The notes: generated by a model from the sequence alone, not told the origin. Counted from the stretch's first letter, positions 6,958 to 15,302 are shown. The stretch: 64,000 nt of DNA from Hydrogenophaga taeniospiralis (GCF_020510445.1 NZ_JAHBAG010000001.1:4316501-4380500); one strand, 5' to 3'. Numbers and translations are program-made.

Positions 6958-7632
6958 ATGAACCACCCAAACACCTCCTCCACCCGCTCGCCACTGGCCG
7001 GACTGCGGTTGCTATCGGCCTCATTGCTCATGGCAGGCCTGGTCGCCTGCGGTGGCGGCAGTGACGGCAGCACCACCGCCACAGCCAAGTCGTACAAGGG
7101 CACGGTGACCACCTTTGACAGCCCGCAGAGCTTCAGCGTGGACGGCATCCCGGTCGATGCCAGCGGCTCCAACGCCGTGCCCCAGAACATGGCCAAGGGA
7201 ACCCGGGTCGAGATTCAGGGCGAGATGGTCAATGGCCGACTGCAGGCACGGCGCGTCGAACTCGACGATGACGACGCGGGCGATGACGCCAATGTCGATC
7301 CCAATGAGCTCGATGGCCGTGTGACAGCCTATTCAGGCCCCACCCATTTCAGCGTGGACGGCATCCCTGTCGATGCGAGCGCTGCCCCCACCACGCTGGC
7401 CGTCGGGGTGCGCGTCGAGGTGTATGGAACGATGACCAACGGCACCATGGTGGCCAGCCGTGTCAAGCTCGAAGATCAGGACTCTGCCGATGACACCCCG
7501 GACGACGGCGACGATGACAGTCCGGACGACGACACCGACGACGACTCCAGCGACGATGACTCGGCCGGTGGCGACGACGACAGTTGCGATGCCGTGGGCA
7601 AATCGGACTGTGAAGACGACGGCAAGGACTGA
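6958..7632 (+). CDS. DUF5666-type lipoprotein with acidic tail
   Basis: A 224-residue lipoprotein: the signal peptide LRLLSASLLMAGLVAC ends in a lipobox (LVAC) with Cys at about residue 31. Two beta-barrel-like repeats of about 65 residues follow; each carries the same core FSVDGIPVDAS, then a GTRVEIQGEMVNGRLQARRVEL-type strand, the pattern of DUF5666. The last 60 residues are dominated by Asp (DDGDDDSPDDDTDDDSSDDD), with two Cys near the end. Such a tail could bind Ca2+ or other cations, which is worth noting beside a metal-dependent quinoprotein system, but this is inference. It is not obviously in an operon. Confidence 0.8.
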   Translation: MNHPNTSSTRSPLAGLRLLSASLLMAGLVACGGGSDGSTTATAKSYKGTVTTFDSPQSFSVDGIPVDASGSNAVPQNMAKGTRVEIQGEMVNGRLQARRVELDDDDAGDDANVDPNELDGRVTAYSGPTHFSVDGIPVDASAAPTTLAVGVRVEVYGTMTNGTMVASRVKLEDQDSADDTPDDGDDDSPDDDTDDDSSDDDSAGGDDDSCDAVGKSDCEDDGKD

Positions 7633-7688
7633 TGGAGGCCCGGGCGCAGGGGTTCGGCGCACAACCGCCGAGTACCTGCGCCGCCGGT

Positions 7689-8012
7689 TCAGGGTTTGAT
7701 GGTCATGACCCACTCGGCCAGGGTCTTGATGTCGGCCGGGCTCATGCTGGGGTGTGCGGGCATGGGAATGCGGCCCCATTTGCCCTTGGAGCCGTTCTGG
7801 ATGGACTGCACCAGTGAGGCCACGGCGTCTTTGTCGTCCTTGTATTTTTCGTGCACGGCGCTGTAGGCCGGCCCGACGATCTTTTCCTTGGCCGAGTGGC
7901 AGGACAGGCAACCGTTGTTCTTGGCCAGTTCGATGGCGGCGGCCTCGTCCACCGCGTGTGCGGCGCCAGAGGCGAACAGGAGGCCGGAGGTGAGGAGGAT
8001 GAGAGTGCGCAT
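7689..8012 (-). CDS. Periplasmic class I cytochrome c (c551/c552-like)
   Basis: A 107-residue protein with a cleavable signal peptide (LILLTSGLLFASGAAHA). The haem-binding motif CLSCH lies at residues 35-39. The distal Met ligand is in the IPMPAHPSM segment, followed by the C-terminal helix DIKTLAEWVMTI. It is located downstream of the quinoprotein alcohol dehydrogenase on the same strand, 160 bp away across the dispersed repeat. It is therefore the likely electron acceptor passing electrons from PQQ to the respiratory chain. The start at 8012 is chosen because the signal peptide begins there; upstream codons add an implausible Phe-rich stretch. Confidence 0.87.
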   Translation of the reverse strand: MRTLILLTSGLLFASGAAHAVDEAAAIELAKNNGCLSCHSAKEKIVGPAYSAVHEKYKDDKDAVASLVQSIQNGSKGKWGRIPMPAHPSMSPADIKTLAEWVMTIKP

Positions 8013-8100
8013 GTCGATCTCGAAAAACAACAGAAACAAAAAAGGGTGAGGGCTCAAACTCGGCAGAAACCGCCAAGAGCCCCCACCCAGCACACACCAA

Positions 8101-8170
8101 GGATCCGGCTCCGCCGGTCCAAGGTGTGGTCCCCCCTCAGGGGGGACGCCGCAAAGCGGCGCAGGGGGGA
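8101..8170 (-). repeat. Dispersed GC-rich intergenic repeat, copy 2
   Basis: Second copy of the element at 480-547, in the opposite orientation. It begins two bases after the stop codon of the quinoprotein dehydrogenase gene. Two hairpins are visible: CCCCCCTCAGGGGGG at 8131-8145 and CGCCGCAAAGCGGCG at 8148-8162. It lies between the dehydrogenase and cytochrome genes and could stabilise the upstream mRNA end or attenuate transcription of the cytochrome gene. Confidence 0.8.
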
Positions 8171-8172
8171 AC

Positions 8173-9894
8173 CTACTTCATCAACTTGAAGGTCCAGACG
8201 GAACCGCCCTGTTCGAGGAAGTTGACCTTCTTGGCCACTTCACCACCCCACAGCGGCACCGCGCCACCCCAGCCGGAGACCACGCTCACGTACTGATCGC
8301 CGCCTTCGGTCCAGGTGATGGGAGGGGCCACCACGCCGGAGCCGGTCTGGAACTGCCAGACCACCTTGCCGGTCTTGGCATCGGCCGCCTTCAGGTAACC
8401 CTCGGGCGTGCCCCAGAACACCAGGTCGCCCACGGTCAGCACACCACCCCAGAGCGGCGCTTCGTTCTTCACTTCCCACTCGACCTTGCCGGTCTTGGGG
8501 TTGATGGCGCGCAGCGAACCGATGTGGTCGTCAAACAGCGGCTTGATGGTGAAACCCGCGCCCAGGTAGGCGGCGCCCTTCTTGTAGGTGATGGGTTCGT
8601 TCCAGATCTCCATGCCCCATTCGTTGGTGGGCACGTAGAACAGGCCGGTCTTGGGGCTGTAGGCCATGGGCATCTGGTTCTTGCCGCCCAGGAAGCCGGG
8701 CGCCGAGAACACCGGCTTGCCCTTGGCACCATCGCCACCGGCCGCGGTCGGGTCGCCCGGGCGGTTGGCGGGGTCGAAGTTGGGGCGGCCGGTCTTGAGG
8801 TCGATGCCGGTGGCCCAGGTCACCTTCTTCACGAAGGGGAAGGCGTTGAGCAGCTTGCCGTCGGCCGCATCCAGCACGTAGAAGAAGCCGTTGCGGTCGG
8901 CCTTGGCGCCAACGCGTTTGCCGTCCATGTCGAAGGTGATGAACTCGTTCACACCGTCGTAGTCCCAGCCGTCGTTGGGCGTGGTCTGGTAGTGCCACTT
9001 GATCTGGCCGGTCTTCACGTCGATGGCGACGGTGGAGGCCGAATACAGGTTGTCGCCCTTGCGCACGTGGCTGTTCCAGGGGCCGGGGTTGCCGGTGCCG
9101 AAATAGGCCAGGCCGGTCTTGGGGTCGTAGCTGCCGCCGAGCCAGGTGGCCGCGCCACCGGTCTTCCAGGTCTCGCCGGGCCACGATGCGTTGGTGGTGC
9201 CGGTGATGCCGTTTTCCTTGCCGTCCTTGTAGCCCATGTGGCCTTCGACCATGGGGCGCACCCAGACCATCTTGCCGGTCTTGGGGTCGCGCGCTTCCAC
9301 GCGGCCGACCACGCCGAACTCACCACCGGAGACACCGGTCATGAGCAGGCCTTCGGCGATCAGCGGCGCAGCGGTGTAGCTGTAGCCGGCGGAGTAGTCG
9401 TCGATCTTCTCGCGCCACACCACCTTGCCGGTGTCCTGGTCGAGCGCCACCAGCTGGGCGTCCAGCGTGCCGAAGATGACGAGGTTGTCGTACAGCGCGG
9501 CGCCGCGGTTGATCACGTCGCAGCAGGGCATGATGCCCTCGGGCAGGCGGTGCTCGTACTTCCAGAGCTTCTTGCCGGTCTTGGTGTCGAGCGCGAAGAT
9601 GCGCGAATAGGATGCGGTGACGAACATCTTGCCCTTGTTCACCAGCGGCTGAGCTTCCTGGCCGCGCTGCTTTTCACCACCGAAAGACATGGACCACGCG
9701 GGCACCAGCTTGGCGATGGTTTTTTCGTTGATGCCGGTCAGCGACGAGTAGCGCTGGCCCTGGGTGCCCAGGCCCCAGCTGAGCACGTTCTCGGGGGTCT
9801 TGGCGTCGTCCGCGATCATCGCGTCGGTCACGCCCTGGGCGCCGACATGGGCCGTGGCGGCCATGACCAAAAGGCTCAATAGAGTGCGTTTCAC
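8173..9894 (-). CDS. PQQ-dependent alcohol dehydrogenase, lanthanide-type signature
   Basis: A 573-residue periplasmic quinoprotein with a signal peptide ([16 protein letters not shown]) and an eight-bladed propeller marked by repeated DxKTGKxxW tryptophan-docking motifs. The adjacent cysteines C124-C125 ([10 protein letters not shown]) form the disulfide ring that covers PQQ. The metal-site residues expected are Glu200 ([11 protein letters not shown]), Asn269 ([10 protein letters not shown]) and Asp311 in [10 protein letters not shown]. The extra acidic residue two positions on, Asp313, is the feature that separates lanthanide-dependent enzymes (XoxF, ExaF/PedH) from calcium enzymes. Its sequence is closer to the ExaA/PedE/PedH ethanol group than to MxaF. 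It oxidises primary alcohols to aldehydes and passes electrons to cytochrome c. A sigma-54-type promoter lies 100 bp upstream. Confidence 0.9.
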   Translation of the reverse strand: MKRTLLSLLVMAATAHVGAQGVTDAMIADDAKTPENVLSWGLGTQGQRYSSLTGINEKTIAKLVPAWSMSFGGEKQRGQEAQPLVNKGKMFVTASYSRIFALDTKTGKKLWKYEHRLPEGIMPCCDVINRGAALYDNLVIFGTLDAQLVALDQDTGKVVWREKIDDYSAGYSYTAAPLIAEGLLMTGVSGGEFGVVGRVEARDPKTGKMVWVRPMVEGHMGYKDGKENGITGTTNASWPGETWKTGGAATWLGGSYDPKTGLAYFGTGNPGPWNSHVRKGDNLYSASTVAIDVKTGQIKWHYQTTPNDGWDYDGVNEFITFDMDGKRVGAKADRNGFFYVLDAADGKLLNAFPFVKKVTWATGIDLKTGRPNFDPANRPGDPTAAGGDGAKGKPVFSAPGFLGGKNQMPMAYSPKTGLFYVPTNEWGMEIWNEPITYKKGAAYLGAGFTIKPLFDDHIGSLRAINPKTGKVEWEVKNEAPLWGGVLTVGDLVFWGTPEGYLKAADAKTGKVVWQFQTGSGVVAPPITWTEGGDQYVSVVSGWGGAVPLWGGEVAKKVNFLEQGGSVWTFKLMK

Positions 9895-9995
9895 TGGTTT
9901 GTCTCCTGCTCGTTCGTGAGGTTGATGGGCTGGCGTGCCCGGCCGTTCGTGAACTCCCGACCCTCCGGTCTGTGGGTTGCACGTGCATCAAGGGG

Positions 9996-10010
9996 GCAAC
10001 TTCTGTGCCA
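9996..10010 (-). promoter_or_regulatory. Sigma-54 (-24/-12) promoter of the quinoprotein dehydrogenase
   Basis: Reading the minus strand, TGGCAC-AGAAG-TTGC matches the sigma-54 consensus TGGCAC-N5-TTGC exactly, including the invariant GG and GC. The expected start of transcription is near 9985, giving a leader of about 90 bases. Two close relatives lie at 15191-15205 and 19275-19289, each upstream of a functionally linked gene. Confidence 0.82.
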
Positions 10011-10168
10011 CGCCGCTCCCAAGCCTTTTTCGCGTTTTTTGGGCGCCTTTTCCGCGTCTTTTTGCGACGGTTCCGAGGGTATTCCCTAGGCCTGAGTGGG
10101 GGTTGGCGCGCAGAACTGCGCCAGCCACTGTTCCCCCGCCTGCATCGGGGCCGTGACACTGTTCAGAA

Positions 10169-10183
10169 ATGTGGCAGCCACAT
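10169..10183. promoter_or_regulatory. 15-bp palindrome upstream of the dehydrogenase promoter
   Basis: ATGTGGC-A-GCCACAT is a perfect inverted repeat about 160 bp upstream of the -24 element. That is a usual distance for an enhancer-type activator site, but it does not match the palindromes found near the other two sigma-54 promoters, so its role is uncertain. Confidence 0.35.
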
Positions 10184-10230
10184 GGTCAGGCTGCAACAGC
10201 CCGCGGGCGTCCAGGCACCCGCGCCGCGCG

Positions 10231-11220
10231 TCAACGGCCGGGCGCCGGGCCGGCCAGGGCGCGCTGCTCGTAGCGCGGGTACCACTGGCTCAGGCTGCGG
10301 TGCAGCTCGGCCGGTTGCGCGGCCCAGCGCGCGAAGCGCTCGGGCACCGGCGTGCGCAGCACCTCGCCCAGGTCGAGCCCGCGCTCGGCGCTGGTCTGCA
10401 TCAGCACGGTGAGCCACCGCAGCCAGTCGCGCGTCTGCCGCACACCGGCCAGCCCGCTGTGCACCGGGCCGTGGCTGGGCACCACGGTTTTCACCCGGCC
10501 GCTGGTGATGAGCTGTTCCAGCACATCCAGGCTGGCGAGCCAGCGTTCAAAGTCGGCGTGCGGCGTGGTGGGCACGCGTTCAGCGAACACCAGTCCGCCG
10601 ACGAACAGCACACCGGTGTGGTGGTCGAGCAGCACGAGGTCGTCGGCCGTGTGGCCCTGCAGGCGCATCAGCTCCAGCCGGTGCTGGCCGAGCGGCAGGG
10701 TCTGCGGTGGCACCGACTCGCGCGCTGGGCTGGACTCGGTGCCGCGCATCCAGTCGCCACAGAGGCGGTAAAGGTTGTCGGCGTAGGCGCCGCCTTCGGC
10801 CTGCATGCCGGCGATGCTGCCGGGCAGCGCCTGCGTGGGCCGGTCGGCCCAGGCCTGGTTGCCAAAGAAGTAGTCGGGGTGCAGGTTCAGGCTCAGCACG
10901 CGCTGCACCGGCTCGCGCGTGAGGCGCTCGATGGCGCGGCGTTGCTGCTCGCCGTACAGGCGCGAGGGCCCGGTGTTGATCACCACCACGCCCGCGCCGG
11001 TGGTGATGAAGGCGGTGTTGATGATGTTGCAGCCGTTGGCGCGGCTGAAGTCGGCCACCGCGCCTTCGATCACCCAGGTGCCTTCGGCGATCTGGCGCGG
11101 CCGCAGGTCGTAATTGAAGGTGGCGGCGTCGGGCTTCGATACCGGCGGAGGCACCGGGATGGCTTGGGCCTGCACAGCGGCTGAAAGCACGCAGGCGGCG
11201 ACACACAGCAGTCGCTTCAC
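10231..11220 (-). CDS. Quinoprotein relay system zinc metallohydrolase 1-like protein
   Basis: A 329-residue exported protein (signal MKRLLCVAACVLSAAVQAQA) with a metallo-beta-lactamase fold. The first metal motif reads LNLHPDYFFGN instead of HxHxDH, keeping only the central His and Asp. The later motifs LQGHTADDLVLLD and VVPSHGPVHSG retain His. This pattern is, as far as I recall, typical of the quinoprotein relay family found beside PQQ alcohol dehydrogenases with SoxYZ-like proteins. Its exact reaction is unknown; a role in electron relay or enzyme maturation has been proposed from gene context. The ATG overlaps the stop of the SoxYZ-like gene (ATGA). Confidence 0.82.
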   Translation of the reverse strand: MKRLLCVAACVLSAAVQAQAIPVPPPVSKPDAATFNYDLRPRQIAEGTWVIEGAVADFSRANGCNIINTAFITTGAGVVVINTGPSRLYGEQQRRAIERLTREPVQRVLSLNLHPDYFFGNQAWADRPTQALPGSIAGMQAEGGAYADNLYRLCGDWMRGTESSPARESVPPQTLPLGQHRLELMRLQGHTADDLVLLDHHTGVLFVGGLVFAERVPTTPHADFERWLASLDVLEQLITSGRVKTVVPSHGPVHSGLAGVRQTRDWLRWLTVLMQTSAERGLDLGEVLRTPVPERFARWAAQPAELHRSLSQWYPRYEQRALAGPAPGR

Positions 11221-12008
11221 GCCCCCACCTCGGCATCAATCCGGTTGCCGTTGTTGTCGCGCCCCACCAGCCGCAGGCCGCTCACCGCCTGCGGCGGCAG
11301 CTCAAACGTGATGAGCGGGTTTTCCGACACCGGCTCGTGCAGGGCCAGCTTCCACCAGACCTGGCCCGCGCCATCCACCAGCCGCAGCTCTTCGATGTAG
11401 AAGGCCGGGATGCCCGCGACCAACCCCGTGTCCATCGGGTGCATCACGCGCACGCGCAGGCGGCGGCTGCCTTCGAGCACGTTGTTGAAAAAGCGCGCCT
11501 GCACCTGACCCAGGGTCTGGCTCCAGGAGCCATCGGCCCGCGTGGCGCCGGGCACCGTGCAGCCCCCGCCCGCCGCCTGCACCCAGGTGCTGCCCACGTG
11601 CCACTGGCCGTCCTGGGTCTGCACGAAGGCGCGCACCGGCGAGGCCTGCTCCATGCGGATGCGAAAGGCCAGCATGGGCAACGCGCGCAGCGGCTCGAAG
11701 TCCAGCACCTGGCGCACCGGGTTGCGGTCCACCGCCACGCGGATGCGCGCGACACCGCCACCCACTTTGTCGAGCCCACGCGCGTCCACCAGCAGCGGCA
11801 CGTTCATCGCATCGTCGGCGAAAGCCGGGCCCTTGATCGTCACCGCGTCAGAGAACTTTGCGATGGCCTTGCCGATGGTCTGCTCGCGCAGGCTGGGGTA
11901 CTGCATGGAACCCAGCGGGTCGCCGCCGGTGGGGTCGTCCTGCGCGCGCAGCCCAGGCCAGCAGGCCAGGCCCGCGCCGCCCACGAGAAGATCACGCCGG
12001 GTGGTCAT
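11217..12008 (-). CDS. Quinoprotein dehydrogenase-associated SoxYZ-like carrier
   Basis: A 263-residue protein with an Arg-rich, Tat-like N-terminus (TTRRDLLVGGAGLACWPGLRA). The N-terminal half resembles SoxY and the C-terminal half, from about residue 160, resembles SoxZ (RVRVMHPMDTGL, ITFELPPQAVSG). In sulfur oxidation SoxYZ carries substrate on a Cys near the SoxY C-terminus. Here the region between the domains has GGGCTVPG, with a Cys in a Gly-rich segment suited to a carrier arm. The gene has ATGA overlaps on both sides, with the permease upstream and the relay hydrolase downstream. The ATG at 12008 has GAGGAG upstream. Confidence 0.82.
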   Translation of the reverse strand: MTTRRDLLVGGAGLACWPGLRAQDDPTGGDPLGSMQYPSLREQTIGKAIAKFSDAVTIKGPAFADDAMNVPLLVDARGLDKVGGGVARIRVAVDRNPVRQVLDFEPLRALPMLAFRIRMEQASPVRAFVQTQDGQWHVGSTWVQAAGGGCTVPGATRADGSWSQTLGQVQARFFNNVLEGSRRLRVRVMHPMDTGLVAGIPAFYIEELRLVDGAGQVWWKLALHEPVSENPLITFELPPQAVSGLRLVGRDNNGNRIDAEVGA

Positions 12009-12829
12009 CTCCTCGTCCAGCCGCGTTGCGGGTCGTAGCCCCACAAGGCCGCTACAAAAAACACGGCACTGCAGCCCAGCACCACCGCCCACGACAGCCC
12101 CGAGAACTGCCCCACCATGGCGTAGCGCATGACCTCCACCGCGTGGGTGAAAGGGTTCCACTCGGCCAGCTTGAGCAGCCACCACGCGCCCGACTCTTCC
12201 AGCTTCCACAGCGGGTACAGCGCCGGGCTGATGAAGAACATCGGAAAGATCACGAAGTTCATGGTGCCGGCGAAGTTCTCCAGCTGCTTCACGTACACCG
12301 AGAGCATCAGCCCCAGCGCGGCCAGCAGCGTGGCGCCGCTGGCCATGGCCAGCAGCAGGCCCGGCAGATTGACCAGCGGCACCTCCACGCCAAAGGCCCA
12401 GGCGATGGCCAGGAACACCCCCATCTGCAGCACCGAGAGGCAGGTGCCCGCCAGCAGCTTGAAGGCCAGCAGCCAGCCGCGCGCCAGCGGCGCGGTGAGC
12501 AGCAGGCGCATCACGCCCATCTCGCGGTCGTACACCATCGAGAGCGAACTCTGCATGCCGTTGAACAGGGCCACCATGCCCAAGAGGCCGGGCACCATGT
12601 AGGCCTTGTATTCGATGTAGGTCTCGTAGGGCGGCTGAATCGCCACGCCAAACACGTTGTTGAAACCGGCGGAGAACACCACGAACCACAGCAGCGGGCG
12701 CACCAGCGCCGAGCCCAGGCGCGTGGGCTGGCGCAGGAAGCGGTTGAGCTCGCGGCCCACCACCGCGCGCAGTGCGCGCAGCAGGTGCAGCGCCAGCGGT
12801 GGCGCCACGGGCAGACCCGGTGGGGGCAT
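12005..12829 (-). CDS. ABC-2 type permease, PQQ-associated transporter
   Basis: A 274-residue integral membrane protein of the ABC-2 family with about six hydrophobic segments, including WFVVFSAGFNNVFG, YMVPGLLGMVALFNGMQSS and FVIFPMFFISPALYPLW. The motif MVYDREMGVMRLLLTAPL is the usual ABC-2 loop. Together with the ATPase at 16363-17103 and the substrate-binding protein next to it, it forms a transporter repeatedly seen with PQQ alcohol dehydrogenases. The substrate is unknown. It lies two bases after the binding-protein stop and overlaps the SoxYZ-like start. Unusually, its ATPase gene is more than 3 kb away on the other strand. Confidence 0.85.
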   Translation of the reverse strand: MPPPGLPVAPPLALHLLRALRAVVGRELNRFLRQPTRLGSALVRPLLWFVVFSAGFNNVFGVAIQPPYETYIEYKAYMVPGLLGMVALFNGMQSSLSMVYDREMGVMRLLLTAPLARGWLLAFKLLAGTCLSVLQMGVFLAIAWAFGVEVPLVNLPGLLLAMASGATLLAALGLMLSVYVKQLENFAGTMNFVIFPMFFISPALYPLWKLEESGAWWLLKLAEWNPFTHAVEVMRYAMVGQFSGLSWAVVLGCSAVFFVAALWGYDPQRGWTRR

Positions 12830-12831
12830 GG

Positions 12832-14121
12832 TCAGCGGTTCTTGCACGCGCTCTCCTGTTCGTCCACGCCGAGTGTGTCCAACACGTCCGTGCGGTGCAA
12901 CACGCCGTCGAGCGGCGCCAGGCCGGCCACACCGTCCACATGGATCACGAACACCGGCTGGCGCAGCTGGCCGTCCCAAGCGCGAAACGAGAGCTTGCGG
13001 CCCTTGAAGCCGTCGAGCGTGACCGCGCCCCCACGCAGCGCCTTGAGCTGCTGCGCAACCGGGGCCTTGGGCGCGTCCACCAGCACGGTCGCCACCGCGC
13101 GCCCGGCCATCCAGGCGGCCCAGTCGTGGCCCTGCATGGGGCGCTGCGCGAGCTTGTGAAAGCGGCGACTGAGCTGCGGCCCGCCGTAACGCTCCCACTG
13201 CGGGTGCCAGGCCGCGGCCAACAGACCGCTGGCGCCCACCACCGGGCGCGGCCACTGGGTGGCGTAGGGCACGGTGCGGGCGAACTCGCCATCGCTGTCC
13301 ATCACCGCCACGAACTCGTGCTCGCGCTCGCCGGTGAGCAGGCGCGTGTTGCCCAGGTCGCGTTCGCGCGGGTCACCGGTGAGCTTGAAGGGCTTTTGCT
13401 GCGTGATCTTGATCCCGTAGCGCTTGGCCGAGCGGTTGAAGGCATCGGCCTGCAGCGCGTCGCCCGGCAGTGGGCCCTGCAACACCAGCGCCTTGCGCCA
13501 GTTGCGCGCGGCCAGGTACTGCGCCAGCGCGTCCGACAACATGGCGCGGCTGGGCAGCGTGTGCAGCAGGTGGGCGGCGCACTGCTGCGCGCGCAGGCCG
13601 TCGTCGTCCAGCCCGGTGTTGAACACGATGGCGCCGCCCAGCGCGGCGGGCGCGGCCTGCACCAGTTGCCGCAGCTCGGCCAGCGGCAGGTCGGCCACCA
13701 GGTGCTGCACCTTCGCTGCTTTCAGCTCGGCCAGCGCCTGGGGCAGCGCGGCGGCGTTGGGCAGCACCACGTCCTTCACCACCAGCTCCAGCCCGGCCGC
13801 GTCCAGCTCAAACGCCGAGTCCTCGGCCGCGAGCTTCACCCCATCCATCGCCCGCCCCGTGGGGTGGCCCGGGTAAGCGCGTTCCATGCGGCGCGGCGCG
13901 TGGCGCGGGTCGCCGTCCAGCGACACCACGGCGATGGTGACTTTGGTCGCGGCGAAGGAAGGCAAGGCAAGCAAGCCCGAAACGCCCAGCAACGCCAACC
14001 CGGCGGCGCGCCACAGACCGGAACCGAGAATGCCGCGGAACTGGCTTCGCCAGACCGCAGGCATGACCCCTTGAGGGACAGAGCGGCCCAACGAAGTGGG
14101 CAAGCGATGGGGGTGGTTCAT
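12832..14121 (-). CDS. ABC transporter substrate-binding protein, PQQ-dependent catabolism type
   Basis: A 429-residue periplasmic protein with a long N-terminal extension before the hydrophobic signal (GLALLGVSGLLALPSFAAT). The body resembles branched-chain-amino-acid-type binding proteins: VTIAVVSLDGDPRHAPRRMERAYPG, GAIVFNTGLDDDGLRAQQC, VLQGPLPGDALQADAFNRSAKRYG. Proteins of this kind sit beside PQQ alcohol dehydrogenases in many genomes. Its ATG overlaps the YVTN-protein stop (ATGA). A later start closer to the signal peptide is possible, since the first 30 or so residues look unlike an export signal. Confidence 0.82.
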   Translation of the reverse strand: MNHPHRLPTSLGRSVPQGVMPAVWRSQFRGILGSGLWRAAGLALLGVSGLLALPSFAATKVTIAVVSLDGDPRHAPRRMERAYPGHPTGRAMDGVKLAAEDSAFELDAAGLELVVKDVVLPNAAALPQALAELKAAKVQHLVADLPLAELRQLVQAAPAALGGAIVFNTGLDDDGLRAQQCAAHLLHTLPSRAMLSDALAQYLAARNWRKALVLQGPLPGDALQADAFNRSAKRYGIKITQQKPFKLTGDPRERDLGNTRLLTGEREHEFVAVMDSDGEFARTVPYATQWPRPVVGASGLLAAAWHPQWERYGGPQLSRRFHKLAQRPMQGHDWAAWMAGRAVATVLVDAPKAPVAQQLKALRGGAVTLDGFKGRKLSFRAWDGQLRQPVFVIHVDGVAGLAPLDGVLHRTDVLDTLGVDEQESACKNR

Positions 14122-15125
14122 TGACCAACAAGGATGGTGTGGGGTACGCGGCCAGCCGGCACCGTCTTCAGTGCCTTGCCCGAAGCAGCGTCGATCAGCG
14201 TCATGTCGTCCGACAGGCCGTTGGCCACGTACAGGGTCCTGCCGTTCGGGTGCATGGTCAGGCCCCAGGCGCGTTTGCCCACCAGCACCTGGTGCTTCAC
14301 CGCCTTGCTCGCCACGTCCACCTCGGCCACGTGGTTGGCCCGGCCCAGGCCGACCCACATGCTTTTGCCGTCCGGGCTGAGCGCCATGCCCACGGGGGTG
14401 ATGTCGGTCTCGCGCATGCCCTTCACGGTGAACTGGATCTTCTGCTTTTCGGTGTGGGTCCGGGTGTCGACCACGCTCACCGAGGCGTCGAGTTCGTTGC
14501 TGACCCACAGCTCGGCGCCACCGGCGGCGAGCATGAAACGGCGTGGGCGTTTGCCCACCTGGATGTTCTTCGTGACCTTCTTCGTGCCCAGGTCGATCAC
14601 GTGGACCAGGTTGGCCACCTCGGAAGTCACGTAGGCGGTCTTGCCGTCGGGCGTGACCAGCACACCCTCGGGTTCGCCGCCGGTCTTCACCTCGAACAGC
14701 GCCTTCTTGCCGGCGATGTCGTAGGCCGCCACCACGTTCTCGTCTTCGATCGACACGTAGACGGTCTTGCCGTCGGGGCTGAGGGCGAACATCTCGGGGC
14801 TGTCGCCCAGCGGCACCGTGCCGCTCAGCTTGCCGCTGGCCACGTCCACCACGCCCATGGCGTTGCTGTCGCCACAGATCACCAGGATCTGCTGGCCGCC
14901 GGCGCCAAACGCCATGTCACGCGGGCGCTTGCACACCTCGATGGCGCCGGTGCGCTCGCCCTGGGCGTCGAACACATACAGCTTGTTGTCCTTCTCGCTG
15001 GACACGTACACCCGGCCCTGGGCCAGGGCGGCCACCGATGCGGCACCGCACACGGCCCCCAGGGCCAGCAGGCGCAGCGCGCGGTGAACGGACGAGGCGG
15101 ACGAAGGACGCAAGGGTCTTGGCAC
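14118..15125 (-). CDS. YVTN-family beta-propeller protein, PQQ-dependent catabolism-associated
   Basis: A 335-residue exported protein with a signal peptide (LRLLALGAVCGAASVAALAQG). At least six propeller repeats follow, with the signature LSPDGKTVYV, VTPDGKTAYVTSE, LSPDGKSMWVG, MHPNGRTLYVANG. It matches the beta-propeller proteins repeatedly found with PQQ alcohol dehydrogenases; their function is not established. The GTG at 15125 is chosen because GGAG lies eight bases upstream and the signal peptide then starts at a reasonable place. It is the first gene of an ATGA-overlapped operon continuing through the SoxYZ-like and relay genes, and has a sigma-54-type promoter at 15191-15205. Confidence 0.85.
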   Translation of the reverse strand: MPRPLRPSSASSVHRALRLLALGAVCGAASVAALAQGRVYVSSEKDNKLYVFDAQGERTGAIEVCKRPRDMAFGAGGQQILVICGDSNAMGVVDVASGKLSGTVPLGDSPEMFALSPDGKTVYVSIEDENVVAAYDIAGKKALFEVKTGGEPEGVLVTPDGKTAYVTSEVANLVHVIDLGTKKVTKNIQVGKRPRRFMLAAGGAELWVSNELDASVSVVDTRTHTEKQKIQFTVKGMRETDITPVGMALSPDGKSMWVGLGRANHVAEVDVASKAVKHQVLVGKRAWGLTMHPNGRTLYVANGLSDDMTLIDAASGKALKTVPAGRVPHTILVGQ

Positions 15126-15190
15126 GGGGTGTCTCCGGAATTGTTGTGTGGCGATGCCCGGTGCTCGCGCGGCACCTGGGGCTCCGGTGT

Positions 15191-15205
15191 GCAAATTCGG
15201 TGCCA
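15191..15205 (-). promoter_or_regulatory. Sigma-54 (-24/-12) promoter of the YVTN-ABC-SoxYZ-like operon
   Basis: The minus strand reads TGGCAC-CGAAT-TTGC, an exact match to the sigma-54 consensus, followed by A as in the common TTGCA ending. Transcription should start near 15179, about 54 bases before the GTG start. It shares TGGCACNGAAKTTGY with the promoters of the dehydrogenase and aldehyde dehydrogenase genes. Confidence 0.82.
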
Positions 15206-15302
15206 GCGCCGCATGGGAATGGAAATTGCCTGCTCGGTGCCCAAACACCCGCGCAAACCCCACGCGGCTACGGACAAACCCTGAGACAACCGGCCCATTG
15301 CC

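Larger units (their letters stand above)
9895..10230. other. Intergenic region upstream of the quinoprotein dehydrogenase
   Basis: This 336-bp gap separates the relay metallohydrolase gene from the dehydrogenase gene on the same strand. It contains the sigma-54-type promoter at 9996-10010, a TGCACGTGCA palindrome near the expected transcription start (9978-9987), an imperfect TGGCGC/GCGCCA inverted repeat near 10113-10132, and the 15-bp palindrome at 10169-10183. A leader of about 90 bases is expected. I see no open reading frame of interest. Confidence 0.6.

Noticed and set aside
8524..9882. Long open frame antisense to the dehydrogenase gene
   Set aside because: High-GC coding sequence commonly leaves the opposite strand open; no protein-like character and the minus-strand gene is unmistakable. 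The same holds for the long antisense frames over exaC (17208-19229) and fdoG (41586-44747).
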